Source of the DNA: Mesorhizobium jarvisii
GTDB lineage: Bacteria > Pseudomonadota > Alphaproteobacteria > Rhizobiales > Rhizobiaceae
Length of the DNA: 64,000 nucleotides
Direction: 5' to 3'
Assembly (NCBI RefSeq): GCF_003601985.1
Contig: NZ_QZXA01000020.1
Location: 1 to 64,000, forward strand
Of the stretch, positions 34,738-43,370 are shown piece by piece (positions within the stretch are counted from its first letter, which is position 1; every line of letters starts with the position of its first letter). The notes under the pieces were generated by a model that worked only from the letters and a program-made list of their open reading frames with translations, was not told the DNA's origin and did no database searches. The translations under genes and the position numbers were made by a program.

Positions 34738-35248
34738 CGTACGATTTGATACCTGTAGCTGGATTAATCTCGTTAACTGCGGGCTTCTTGAGACAGTACT
34801 CGAGTTTTTGAAGGGACAGAAGGCAATCGTTGGCGCTGTTCAGATTGAGATGAACGGCCTCTATCGAGAGCTGTTCGATGCTCTTCAATCTGCCAGTCGG
34901 TGCGGTTTGTGCGATAGTGAAGTGGATCCTGAAGAGCTTCAGGAGTTTGTCCGAGCCGAGAACATCGGCCAGGGGGAGGCGCACTCGATACTCGCATGTC
35001 GGAATCAAGATATCTGCTTTGTATGCGATGACCGCCGAGCAAGGCAGGTGGCGGAGAGGGTTATCGGGAAAGATAAAGTCATTGGTTCGATAGGAATATT
35101 GTGCAGTCTGTTGGCGACGGGAGTCCTTAACATTGAAGAAACACTTAGATGCCTCGATGAAATGATGAAGTCAGGTGGATTCTTGCCAACTATGGACGAG
35201 GATTACTGGCGGAGGTGCGAAGCTGGGGAGGCTAGACTCAAACAATGA
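34721..35248 (+). CDS. PIN-like ribonuclease domain protein
   Basis: A 175-residue protein with a PIN-fold pattern: D10 in VRFDTCSW, E86 in IGQGEAHSIL and D103-D104 in FVCDDRRAR, the motif order of the COG2405/DUF3368 branch. These are metal-dependent RNases, often the toxins of type II systems. It overlaps the ImmA-type gene by 17 bases, so translation is coupled. Cys-rich for a cytosolic protein (eight Cys). A pairing of ImmA/IrrE and PIN is known from toxin-antitoxin surveys. Confidence 0.75.
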   Translation: MNLSDSVRFDTCSWINLVNCGLLETVLEFLKGQKAIVGAVQIEMNGLYRELFDALQSASRCGLCDSEVDPEELQEFVRAENIGQGEAHSILACRNQDICFVCDDRRARQVAERVIGKDKVIGSIGILCSLLATGVLNIEETLRCLDEMMKSGGFLPTMDEDYWRRCEAGEARLKQ

Positions 35249-35419
35249 GCGTTGGTTAGAGAACTACAGATATTTGGGTAGCGCCAACCCCGGAAGCGTA
35301 CAGCGCAGGTCCGATGTGGCGTTGCAGTAGTCAAGCTAGCTTGCATCAACGCTCTTAGCCGACCCTTTGAGAAGTCACCCCCTTGAAGTATCCTCAACCC
35401 GGCTCGGGGGACACACCAC

Positions 35420-35932
35420 GTGCGCACCACATCAGACACCATCGCCTCTCTCGGCCTCGCCATCGGTGGCGCCTTTGGCCTTGCCGGCACCTTCGTCGCC
35501 AGCGCGCCGCTGCGTGAAACGCTCTGGACGATCGACGGCGTGGCACTGGTCGTCGCCACCGCGCTGCTCACCATGAAATACCAGCGGCTGGGCCATGATT
35601 GCGTCGCTGCGGGCTTCCTGACCTTCCTGGCCGGCGAGAGCCTGCTGTTGGCGGGCAATGCGGCGGGACTGGAGGCCAGCGTGCCTTCTTATGTCGGCGG
35701 CATTTCGCTTTGGGCGGCAGGGCTGGTCATGGTCAGCGCACCGAAGACTTTTGCGCTGTGGATGCGGCTCACGGCGCTCGTCGCCGCCGTGCTGTTTGTC
35801 GTCTCGGCTTGCATGATCCTGTGGCGCGCGCCCTTGCTGCCGACCTCGTCGCCGCTGCCGGCGGCAGGCTATCCGTTCCTGGTGCTGACTTTTATCGGGT
35901 GGATCTGGACGTTGGTGAGGGAGGGGCGGTGA
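35420..35932 (+). CDS. small integral membrane protein
   Basis: A 170-residue protein with about five hydrophobic segments (TIASLGLAIGGAFGLAGTF, GVALVVATALL, FLTFLAGESLLLAGNA, LTALVAAVLFVVSACMIL, YPFLVLTFIGWIW). Starts at GTG 35420 after GGCTCGGGGG. It returns to high GC, so it belongs to the host backbone. No family recognised. Confidence 0.7.
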   Translation: MRTTSDTIASLGLAIGGAFGLAGTFVASAPLRETLWTIDGVALVVATALLTMKYQRLGHDCVAAGFLTFLAGESLLLAGNAAGLEASVPSYVGGISLWAAGLVMVSAPKTFALWMRLTALVAAVLFVVSACMILWRAPLLPTSSPLPAAGYPFLVLTFIGWIWTLVREGR

Positions 35933-35943
35933 GGGGAGCGCGC

Positions 35944-36135
35944 CTTCCTTCTCCCCTTGTGGGAGAAGGTGGATCGGCGCGCCAGCGCCGAGACGGATGA
36001 GGGGTGTTTCAGCTTGGCGATACCGTCGAAAGTTACGGACTCAAAGCCTTAAATAGCAAAGCCTCACTCCGTCACGCACCCCTCATCTGTCTTGCCGCTT
36101 CGCGGCAATCCACCTTCTCCCGCAAGGGGAGAAGG
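35944..36135. repeat. palindromic repeat, family A copy 6
   Basis: Two ends with CCTTCTCCCC...GGGAGAAGG and GATGAGGGGTG/CACCCCTCATC arms, with a divergent middle of about 60 bp. The DNA between 35933 and 36275 contains nothing else but this and the short copy at 36229-36256. Confidence 0.8.
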
Positions 36136-36228
36136 GAAGACCAGCGCCCGCGCCCCCGGCCCTTCGCAGGCTCAGGGCGTTCGAGGCTCGGAAAGCCAAG
36201 CAATTGGCTTTCCGTCCGCTGACGCGGA

Positions 36229-36256
36229 CCGCCCCTCACCCCACAAGGGGAGAAGG
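36229..36256. repeat. palindromic repeat, family A copy 7 (fragment)
   Basis: ACCGCCCCTCACCCCACAAG followed by GGGAGAAGG: a truncated copy just downstream of the binding-protein gene. Confidence 0.6.
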
Positions 36257-36275
36257 GAAGACCAGCGTCGGGGCC

Positions 36276-37916
36276 TCAGCTTTCAATCCACACCTTCTCG
36301 AAATGCTGCTCCAGCGCCTGGTGCTGTTCGCAGCCCTCCACGCCCTTGCGATAGGTCCGGTAGACCGAGCGCCAGTAGGGTTGGATGATGATGCCGGAAT
36401 CGCGCAGGTTCTTTTCGATGCCGGCCATGATCTCCTTGCGCGCCTTGGCGTCGGGGGTGGCGAGCGCCTTGTCGAGCAGGTCGTCGAATTCCTTGCTGGC
36501 ATAGGCGCTTTCGTTCCAGGCGGCGCCTGATTTGTACGCCAGCGCCAGCACCTGGACGCCGAGCGGGCGGCCGAGCCATTCGGTGCAGGAGAAGGGGTAT
36601 TTGCTCCAGTCGTTCCAGAAGGTGGCGGCGGGCAGCACGGTGCGCTTGATCTTGAGGCCGGCCTCGCGCATCTGCGCTGATATCGCGTCGCCGGTGCTCT
36701 TCTGCCATTCGACGTCGACCGAGATCAGCTCATATTCATGGTCCGGCTTGGCGGAGGCGGCGAGCAGCTTCTCGGCCTCCGCCACATCGCGCTTGGCCGG
36801 GCCGATATCGGCATATTCGGGGTGCATGGGGCCGACATGGTGGTTGTCGGCGGGCTTGCCGCGGCCGCCGAGGCCGAGCGCCAGCACGGCCGAATTGTCG
36901 ACGGCGAGTTGCGCGGCGCGGCGGACCTTGATGTCGTCATAGGGCGCGTTGCCGATGTTGAAGCGGGCGACGATGGTCGAGCCGGTGGCGATCTCGGAAT
37001 TCTTCAGCCCCATCTTGTCGGTCTGCGCGACGGCGTCGGAGGCGGTTTCGTGGTCGGTATCGATCTCGCCGGATTCGAAGGCCGACAGCATGGCGTTGGG
37101 GTCGGAGCCGTAGTCGATCCACTGGATGCCATCCAGATAGAACTCGCCCTTCCACCACGGCTTGTCCTTGCGCTTGACCTCCGCCCCCGTCTCGGCGTCC
37201 CATTTCACCAGTTCGCAGGGGCCGGTGGTGATGGCGAGCGCCTTCATCGGATCACCGTCGCCCTCATAGGAGCGGTGCATGATCAGCGCTGGATAGTCGG
37301 CCATGCCGGCGATCAGCGAAATGTCGGGCTTCGGCAGGTTGAGCTTGATCGTGTGGTCGTCGACCTTCTCGATGCCGCCATCGACCACCTTCTTGGTGTC
37401 GGCATTGACCAGCGCGCCCATGCGCGCGGCGACCGAATTGCCGGCCACCCCGGCCTCGCACCAGCGGGTGAGGTTGTGGACGACATCGTCGGCGTTGAAG
37501 GCGTCGCCGTTCGACCAGGAAATGCCCTTGCGCACATGCAGCGTCAGCGTCTTGGCGTCGTCGCTCATCTCCCATTTTTCGAGCAGCCAGGGCTCGAACG
37601 AGAAATCGGTGTTCCAGCGCACCAGATATTCGTTGCAGTGGCGGGCGACATTGGACATTTCGACGCCGTCGAAGGTGCGCGGGTCCTTGAAACCCTTGAC
37701 GTTCATGGCGACGCGCAAGGTGCCGCCCTTCTTCGGTTCGGCGGCGCGGGCCGGCGTCGCGGCGAGGCCGCCGAGCGCAAACGCGCCGGCGGCGCTGACG
37801 CCGAGGCCGGCCATCAGCGCCAGATATTCGCGGCGGCTGATGCCGCCGGTTTTGAAATCCTCGGCGACGGGCTTGGCCTGCGGATGCAATTTGCGGTCGG
37901 TCAGCATGAATCTCAT
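36276..37916 (-). CDS. ABC transporter substrate-binding protein, family 5 (peptide/opine type)
   Basis: A 546-residue periplasmic binding protein with a Tat-like signal (GISRREYLALMAGLGVSAAG) and the DppA/OppA layout (GGTLRVAM, WSNGDAFNADDVVHNL). ATG at 37916, with MLTDRK (37907) as an alternative. It is transcribed alone: no dpp/opp permease or ATPase genes lie next to it. Ligand unknown: peptides, opines or similar amines. Confidence 0.9.
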   Translation of the reverse strand: MRFMLTDRKLHPQAKPVAEDFKTGGISRREYLALMAGLGVSAAGAFALGGLAATPARAAEPKKGGTLRVAMNVKGFKDPRTFDGVEMSNVARHCNEYLVRWNTDFSFEPWLLEKWEMSDDAKTLTLHVRKGISWSNGDAFNADDVVHNLTRWCEAGVAGNSVAARMGALVNADTKKVVDGGIEKVDDHTIKLNLPKPDISLIAGMADYPALIMHRSYEGDGDPMKALAITTGPCELVKWDAETGAEVKRKDKPWWKGEFYLDGIQWIDYGSDPNAMLSAFESGEIDTDHETASDAVAQTDKMGLKNSEIATGSTIVARFNIGNAPYDDIKVRRAAQLAVDNSAVLALGLGGRGKPADNHHVGPMHPEYADIGPAKRDVAEAEKLLAASAKPDHEYELISVDVEWQKSTGDAISAQMREAGLKIKRTVLPAATFWNDWSKYPFSCTEWLGRPLGVQVLALAYKSGAAWNESAYASKEFDDLLDKALATPDAKARKEIMAGIEKNLRDSGIIIQPYWRSVYRTYRKGVEGCEQHQALEQHFEKVWIES

Positions 37917-38223
37917 CGTCGTTCCCTTTGTCGTTGGTGCAGGCCGCCCAAAAGCGCTGGGGTTTTGGGGCTTGCACGGAAGCAGGCTCGTCCCGGCGGA
38001 TCGCCGACGCGGAACGGCTACGACCGCCGGGACGCCTTTGCCTGAGGCGGCGATGATAGGGCGGGGTGACGTAGCGGAGTGTTCTGGAATCCGCAGGAGT
38101 TGTGCGCTGCTCCGCAGGGTGAGTGCCGGTCCACGAAGTGAATTCGTCGTGCCTGGGGCACGATGAAAGGCAGCAAACGCCGGGACGCCGCGAAGCAGCG
38201 GGACCCGGCCGGCCGTGGCCAAC
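37917..38223. other. intergenic region
   Basis: About 300 bases between the binding-protein gene and the secB terminator. It should contain the promoter of the binding-protein gene; the rest, including ORFs such as the minus-strand frame running up to 38433, is not protein-like. I see no RNA gene or repeat that I can support. Confidence 0.5.
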
Positions 38224-38252
38224 AAAAAAGCCCGGCGCGAGGCCGGGCTTTT
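38224..38252 (-). terminator. rho-independent terminator of secB
   Basis: On the minus strand AAAAGCCCGG-CCTCGC-CCGGGCTTTTTT: an 8-bp GC-rich stem followed by a T run, 20 bases after the secB stop. Confidence 0.88.
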
Positions 38253-38273
38253 CAGAAACGAGGAGGATAAACC

Positions 38274-38774
38274 TCAGCTCACCTGGACCTTCGACGCGGC
38301 CTGGTCCTCGGCGATCTTCTGCTGGAACATCTGCGCGAAGTCGATCGGGTCGAGCATCAGCGGCGGGAAGCCGCCATTGCGGGTGGCCTCGGCGATGATC
38401 TGGCGGGCGAAGGGGAACAAAAGCCGCGGGCATTCGATGAACAGGATCGGCAGCATGTGCTCCTGCGGGAAGCCCGAAATGGCGAAGACGCCGCCATAGA
38501 CCAGCTCGACATTGAACAGCACTTCCTGGTCGAAGGAGGCCTTGGCGTTCAGCGTCAGATTGACGTCGAACTGCTTGTCGGAAAGCGGATTGGCGTTGAC
38601 ATTGACGTTGATGGCGATGCCGGGCGCCTTGTCGCGGCCGCGCAGCGAGTTCGGCGCGCCGGGGCTTTCGAAGGACAGGTCCTTCACATACTGGGCGAGC
38701 ACGTTGAGCGACGGCTGCGCCGCGTTCCCGTTGCCGTTGGCTGCGCCGGTCGGCGCGTCATCATTGCTGGCCAT
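38274..38774 (-). CDS. secB: preprotein translocase chaperone SecB
   Basis: A 166-residue export chaperone with the N-terminal QPSLNVLAQYVKDLSFE and the PRLLFPFARQIIAEATRNGGFPPLMLDPIDF block of alphaproteobacterial SecB. It keeps preproteins unfolded and hands them to SecA. ATG at 38774 (MASNDDAPTGA); the frame continues 25 codons upstream without SecB-like sequence. Confidence 0.95.
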   Translation of the reverse strand: MASNDDAPTGAANGNGNAAQPSLNVLAQYVKDLSFESPGAPNSLRGRDKAPGIAINVNVNANPLSDKQFDVNLTLNAKASFDQEVLFNVELVYGGVFAISGFPQEHMLPILFIECPRLLFPFARQIIAEATRNGGFPPLMLDPIDFAQMFQQKIAEDQAASKVQVS

Positions 38775-38980
38775 GAGCCTTATATCCTTTTCCCCTGGGC
38801 AGCCTTGCTGACCGAATTGAAATCGGGCGTTCGCTACCATGGTCGGCATGACAAGACAAGGTTTGCCGCCTTGTGGTAGTGGCCGCGTCCGTTTGGAGTG
38901 TTATCGTGCGCGTCGCAGAGGACCCAGCAGCGGTCAGAGTCATAGAATCCACTTTCGATACGCGCAAAGACAGTTTGATT

Positions 38981-39454
38981 ATGATCACACCCGAACTATT
39001 GACGGCCAGGCTGCGGTCGGTACCCGAGGCGAAGCTCATTTTCGACAAGATGGCGGAGTTGCCGCTCTGGGATGCAGCATACATCGCCTTACGGAATGAG
39101 TTTCTGCTCAATATGATCGAGTTCGACGCTGGACTCCGCAACGCCGCTTTCGTTGAGGATCCCGCTGTGCAGCCCAAGCCGTTTATCGGCCCGCGCCGTA
39201 CCATATTGAGATTTGATCCGCGTGAAATGATGATCCTGCGCTTGAAGGCGGTCCACCCCGACGCAACCGACACCCGGCTCCTGGAAGCCATTGAGGCAGC
39301 TCGCAAATTAACAAGCCAAAAAGCATGGGCGCTGATGATGGATGCGGATTTCTCTAGAGCAGGCTCAGCAGCCGCTTTGCAGCAGGAATGGCCTGGTTTC
39401 GAACAGAAGACCTATGAGTTGGCCTATCATGATTTCCGGGTGGCGAACCGATGA
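38981..39454 (+). CDS. hypothetical protein between secB and fxsA
   Basis: A 157-residue largely helical protein from ATG 38981 (MITPELLTARLRSV); a GTG at 38873 would give 193 residues. No membrane segment, signal or recognised motif. GC lower than its neighbours, which hints at insertion into the secB-fxsA intergenic space. Confidence 0.5.
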   Translation: MITPELLTARLRSVPEAKLIFDKMAELPLWDAAYIALRNEFLLNMIEFDAGLRNAAFVEDPAVQPKPFIGPRRTILRFDPREMMILRLKAVHPDATDTRLLEAIEAARKLTSQKAWALMMDADFSRAGSAAALQQEWPGFEQKTYELAYHDFRVANR

Positions 39455-39487
39455 TGGTCAGAGGTCTGCTTTTAGGAGGGCGGTAAC

Positions 39488-39985
39488 CTAATCGTCCTTC
39501 AGCCGCCGCCACGGCGAATTGTGATCCGGGCCGCGCTTGAAATCGTCCTCGCGCGAATAGTCGCCGTCGTCGAGGTCGATGACCCTGTCGCGCGACCGGC
39601 GAAAACCGCCGGCCGAGAAATCGGTGGCGACGACGATGCGGCCCTTGAACCGGCGCCAGGCAAGGTCGCGCACCGGCGGCAGGAACAGGAGCAGGCCGAT
39701 GATGTCGGTGATGAAACCGGGGATGATCAGCAGGATCGCGGCGACCACGATCATGGCGCCGTGGGCGAGATGGCGGCTGGGATCATGGCCGGCGTCCATC
39801 TCGGCGCGTACCCGCGCCATGACGCCGAAACCCTGGTGGCGGAGCAGAAGCACGCCGGCGATGCTGGAGGCCAGCACCAGGCCGACCGTCGCCAGCGCGC
39901 CGATCTCACGGCCGACGATGACGAAACCGGCGATTTCCATGAGCGGAAGGGCGAGAAGAAAAAGGGGAAGCAGCGAAATGCGCAA
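39488..39985 (-). CDS. fxsA: FxsA family membrane protein
   Basis: A 165-residue protein with four transmembrane segments (LLPLFLLALPLMEIAGFVIVG, LATVGLVLASSIAGVLLLRHQ, AHGAMIVVAAILLIIPGF, IIGLLLFLPP). These match FxsA/YjeG, which in E. coli limits exclusion of phage T7 by the F plasmid. The C-terminal tail is charged (DDGDYSREDDFK). The TTG at 39985 gives the usual family start; TTG 40036 is an alternative. Confidence 0.88.
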   Translation of the reverse strand: MRISLLPLFLLALPLMEIAGFVIVGREIGALATVGLVLASSIAGVLLLRHQGFGVMARVRAEMDAGHDPSRHLAHGAMIVVAAILLIIPGFITDIIGLLLFLPPVRDLAWRRFKGRIVVATDFSAGGFRRSRDRVIDLDDGDYSREDDFKRGPDHNSPWRRLKDD

Positions 39986-40192
39986 GTCTTGCCAACCTTG
40001 TTGGTCGTTTCGATTGTTTTGGCCCCTGGCGGCCAATCGCCGCTGGCACTGAGGCTGTTAGATAGGTATGCCTGCCTTTAATTTGAATGATTGCACCTTG
40101 CGTTCTATATGCTTTGAATGTTGAACGCTATGCGACCGCGGCCTGTTGGCCGGATGGTCCGGCCTAGAGGCAGGGATTGATTGGCGGAAGAT

Positions 40193-40900
40193 ATGGGCTT
40201 CTTCGACTTCGGCACGATTTTCTTCCTGATCGCGGCGGTGGTGATCTTCTTCCAGCTGCGCAACGTGCTGGGCCGTCGGACCGGTAGCGAGCGGCCGCCC
40301 TTCGACCCCTACTCGGCGGCGCGCACCGACAAGGACGCCACGCAGAAGCCCGAAAATGTCGTTTCGCTGCCGCGCAAGCGCCTGCCCGGCGAGCCGGCGC
40401 CGGCCGACGCCTATACGGCGATCGACGCCTTCGCCAAGCCCGACACCGACCTCAACAAGGGCCTGCGCGCGATCAAGGACAATGACCCGTCCTTCGACCC
40501 GAAGGGTTTCATCGACGGCGCCAAGATGGCCTATGAGATGATCGTCATGGCCTATGCCGATGGCGACCGCAAAACGCTGAAGAACCTGTTGTCGCGCGAG
40601 GTGTTCGACGGTTTCGTCGCCGCAATCGGCGAGCGCGAGGCCAAGTCGGAAAAGATCCAGTCCTCCTTCGTCGGCATCGACAAGGCCGATATCGTCTCGG
40701 CCGAGATGAAGGGCGGCGAGGCGCATGTGACGCTGCGCATCATCAGCGAGCTGATTTCGGCGACGCGCGACAAGGCCGGCACGGTGATCGACGGCGATCC
40801 GGAAACCGTGGCCGAGGTCAAGGATGTCTGGACCTTCGCCCGCGACACGCGCTCGCGCGATCCGAACTGGAAGCTCGTCGCCACCGAAGAAGAAGACTGA
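40193..40900 (+). CDS. Tim44-like domain protein
   Basis: A 235-residue membrane-anchored protein: one N-terminal transmembrane segment (FGTIFFLIAAVVIFFQL), then a linker and a C-terminal Tim44-like domain (about 95-235). Bacterial relatives are thought to act at the inner membrane, possibly in protein export or membrane-protein handling. ATG at 40193 follows GCGGAAGAT; a TTG at 40181 is less likely. Confidence 0.9.
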   Translation: MGFFDFGTIFFLIAAVVIFFQLRNVLGRRTGSERPPFDPYSAARTDKDATQKPENVVSLPRKRLPGEPAPADAYTAIDAFAKPDTDLNKGLRAIKDNDPSFDPKGFIDGAKMAYEMIVMAYADGDRKTLKNLLSREVFDGFVAAIGEREAKSEKIQSSFVGIDKADIVSAEMKGGEAHVTLRIISELISATRDKAGTVIDGDPETVAEVKDVWTFARDTRSRDPNWKLVATEEED

Positions 40901-40903
40901 GCC

Positions 40904-41015
40904 CCGATGCATGTCGCCCAAAGGTGCGAAGCGGTTTTGGGACAACGACTTGCAGCAAAATCAAGACTCCAAGCGCGTTGCATGACCCTCTTCAAACACG
41001 ACGCGCTTTAAAGCG
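40904..41015. repeat. RIME-like intergenic repeat, family C
   Basis: Contains GCATGTCGCCCAAA...AGCGGTTTTGGGACAACGAC and a right part with ACGCGCTTTAAAGCG. Related modules (GCCCAAAAGCGG...GGTTTTGGGA and ACGCGCGTTAGG) occur at 50392-50492. It separates the Tim44-like gene from mltA. Confidence 0.65.
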
Positions 41016-41026
41016 ACGGGGCTCCG

Positions 41027-42127
41027 GTGTCGCTATCGCCTCTCTTCATCGAAAAATCCTTCGACGATCTGCCTGGCTGGGGCGATGACGACGCTGTGCC
41101 GGCCTTCGCCGCGTTTCGCCGTTCCGCCTTCCATGCGCCGGTAAAGCCCTATCGCAGCGGCGCGCTCGGCGTCGATTTTGGCGCCTTCACGGCGGCTTAT
41201 GCGGAGGCGCGCGGCGCTTCGCCTGCGACCCGAGCGGAAGCCCGCGCCTTCTTCGAGCGCCATTTTGTCCCCATGCTGGTCCGCCCCGAGAGCGGCGCCG
41301 GCCTCGTCACCGGCTTCTACGAGCCGCAGGTCGAGGCCTCGCCGGTGCGCACGGAGCGCTTCGTCGTGCCGCTGCTGTCGCGGCCGGCCGATCTCGTCGA
41401 TGTCGACGACGCCAACCGGCCCGCCGGGATGGATCCCTACCTCGCCTTCGCGCGCCGGACGGCGGACGGACTGGCCGAGTATTTCCACCGTGGCGCTATC
41501 GAGCGCGGGGCGCTTGCCGGCCAAGGGCTGGAGATCGCCTGGCTGGCCGACAAGGTCGACGCCTTCTTCATCCATGTGCAGGGTGCGGCACGGCTCGCCA
41601 TGACCGACGGCCGGCTGCGCCGCGTCACCTACGCTGCCAAGTCGGGCCAGCGTTTTACAGGACCCGGCAAGGTACTGAGCGAGCTCGGCGAAATCCCGCT
41701 GGCGCAGGTGACGATGCAGTCGATCCGCGCCTGGTTCAAGGCACATCCGCAGCGCATCGACGAGATCCTGTGGCAGAACCGCTCCTACATCTTCTTCCGC
41801 GAGGCCGATGTCGAAGACGCCGCGCTCGGCCCGATCGCCGCCGCCAAGGTGCCGCTGACGCCGGGCCGCTCGGTCGCGGTCGACCGGCTGCTGCACACAT
41901 TCGGCACGCCCTTCTACATCGACGCGCCGACGCTGACCGCCTTCGACGCAAAACCGTTCCGCCGCCTGATGATCGCGCAGGACACCGGCTCGGCCATCAT
42001 CGGCCCGGCGCGCGGCGACCTCTTCGCCGGCTCGGGCGATGCCGCCGGCGAGATCGCCGGCGTGGTGCGCAACGCCGCCGATTTCTATGCGCTGGTGCCC
42101 CGCGCGCTGGCCGGGGGCGCCAAATGA
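41027..42127 (+). CDS. mltA: MltA family murein transglycosylase
   Basis: A 366-residue protein with the MltA domain (VTGFYEPQVEASPV) followed by a 3D domain with the catalytic region AQDTGSAIIGPARGDLF (D319, with D331). It cleaves peptidoglycan to 1,6-anhydro products. Unlike E. coli MltA it lacks a signal peptide or lipobox at the chosen GTG start (41027), so its route to the periplasm is unclear. Overlaps the Smr gene by four bases (ATGA). Confidence 0.88.
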   Translation: MSLSPLFIEKSFDDLPGWGDDDAVPAFAAFRRSAFHAPVKPYRSGALGVDFGAFTAAYAEARGASPATRAEARAFFERHFVPMLVRPESGAGLVTGFYEPQVEASPVRTERFVVPLLSRPADLVDVDDANRPAGMDPYLAFARRTADGLAEYFHRGAIERGALAGQGLEIAWLADKVDAFFIHVQGAARLAMTDGRLRRVTYAAKSGQRFTGPGKVLSELGEIPLAQVTMQSIRAWFKAHPQRIDEILWQNRSYIFFREADVEDAALGPIAAAKVPLTPGRSVAVDRLLHTFGTPFYIDAPTLTAFDAKPFRRLMIAQDTGSAIIGPARGDLFAGSGDAAGEIAGVVRNAADFYALVPRALAGGAK

Positions 42128-42654
42128 GCAAGCGCCCGGACAGGCTGAGCGAAGACGACCGGGTGCTGTGGAACCTGGTGGCGCGCACGGCCAAGCCGCT
42201 CAAGGGCAGGGCCTCGGTCGACATTCCCGACATGGCCATCGAGGCCAAGCCGGCGGCGCCGCAGGCGGCCCAGCCCGCCGCCAATGCGGCGGGCGCGGCA
42301 AAGCCGAAGGTGCAGCATGTCACCCATCGCCTCGACGAGCCGACGCTGGACAAATTGTCGAAAGGCCGGCTGCCGATCGAGGGCCGCGTCGACCTGCATG
42401 GCATGACACAGGACGAGGCCTATTCGCTGCTGTTCTCGTTCCTGCACCGGGCGCATGCCGGCGGCATCCGCTATGTCCTGGTCATTACCGGCAAGGGGTC
42501 GTCCTCCGGCGGCGACGGCGTGCTGCGGCGCGCGGTGCCCGCCTGGCTGTCGACGCCGGCCTTCCGGCCGCTGGTCTCCAGCCACGACCATGCCGCACGC
42601 AACCATGGCGGCGCGGGCGCGCTCTATATCAGGCTGCGGCGGGCACGCTCATGA
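42124..42654 (+). CDS. Smr-domain protein
   Basis: A 176-residue protein: an Ala/Pro-rich N-terminal half and a Smr domain with GRVDLHGMTQDEA near 95-107 and VITGKGSSSGG. Smr domains nick or cleave DNA or RNA; standalone bacterial Smr proteins can act in ribosome rescue. Start overlaps mltA; end is 19 bases before the XRE gene, so the three form an operon. Confidence 0.9.
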   Translation: MSKRPDRLSEDDRVLWNLVARTAKPLKGRASVDIPDMAIEAKPAAPQAAQPAANAAGAAKPKVQHVTHRLDEPTLDKLSKGRLPIEGRVDLHGMTQDEAYSLLFSFLHRAHAGGIRYVLVITGKGSSSGGDGVLRRAVPAWLSTPAFRPLVSSHDHAARNHGGAGALYIRLRRARS

Positions 42655-42673
42655 GGGCTGGAGGGCAGGCCGC

Positions 42674-43042
42674 ATGACGCCGTTCGGCGAGAGGCTGCGG
42701 GCGCTGCGGCGCGAGCGCGGCGTCAGCCAGAAGGACATGGCCGCGGCAATCGGCGTCAGCGCCGCCTACCTCTCGGCGCTCGAGCATGGCAGGCGCGGCG
42801 CGCCGACCTGGACGCTGATCCAGAAGATCATCGGCTATTTCAACATCATCTGGGACGATGCCGAGGAGCTGGCGCGGCTGGCCGAAGCCTCGCACCCGCG
42901 TGTTCGGCTAGACACGTCGGGTCTCAATCCCGCCGCCACCGAGCTCGCCAATCTCCTGGCCGAGAACATCGAGAAGCTCGACGAAGCGGAGCTGCGCCGC
43001 ATCACCGCCTCGATCCGCGCCGCGCTTGGCCGGCTGAAGTAG
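42674..43042 (+). CDS. XRE-type transcriptional regulator of the mltA-smr unit
   Basis: A 122-residue protein with an N-terminal HTH (FGERLRALRRERGVSQKDMA ... YLSALEHGRRGAP). Its C-terminal half is helical. In other rhizobia the same gene follows mltA and smr near gyrB. ATG at 42674. Its target is unknown. Confidence 0.9.
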   Translation: MTPFGERLRALRRERGVSQKDMAAAIGVSAAYLSALEHGRRGAPTWTLIQKIIGYFNIIWDDAEELARLAEASHPRVRLDTSGLNPAATELANLLAENIEKLDEAELRRITASIRAALGRLK

Positions 43043-43084
43043 CAGGTTTTACACGGATTTCGCGACGGCCTGCCGGAGCGCAAA

Positions 43085-43115
43085 AACAGGGCCCGCCGGC
43101 GGCAGCCGGCGGGCC
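43085..43115 (-). terminator. hairpin terminator of the small Cys-rich gene
   Basis: GGCCCGCCGGC-TGC-CGCCGGCGGGCC followed by a T-rich TGTTTTTG on the minus strand. Also able to stop + strand transcription from the XRE gene. Confidence 0.8.
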
Positions 43116-43127
43116 ACTGTGGCGGGA

Positions 43128-43370
43128 TCAGGGCTTGCCGGCCGTGCTGCCATTGGGGTTGCCGCCCTTTGTGCCGGGGTCGCCATGGCCGTGGCCATTG
43201 TTGCCGCCGCCCAGGCAGTCCGACGCGCCTGCAGTGCCGCAACAACGGCCGGCCCAGAGATCATTGAGGTTGGTGTGGACGCAGCTGACCGTCTGGTCGG
43301 CCATTGCGGATCCGCCCAGGGCCGACACGGCAGCGAAGGCGAGAAGGGTGTTGCGCAGGAAAGCAGTCAT
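43128..43370 (-). CDS. small secreted Cys/Gly-rich protein
   Basis: An 80-residue protein with a signal peptide (MTAFLRNTLLAFAAVSALGG...AMA) and a short mature part with CVHTN, RCCG and DCLGG, then a Gly/His/Asn tail. The four Cys could form two disulfides. No family recognised. A clear terminator follows. Confidence 0.65.
   Translation of the reverse strand: MTAFLRNTLLAFAAVSALGGSAMADQTVSCVHTNLNDLWAGRCCGTAGASDCLGGGNNGHGHGDPGTKGGNPNGSTAGKP

Noticed and set aside
32107..35419. Attachment-site repeats flanking the accessory island
   Set aside because: Both sides contain GCTAGCTT, but the left copy lies inside a gene and the match is only eight bases; no integrase or tRNA is present.
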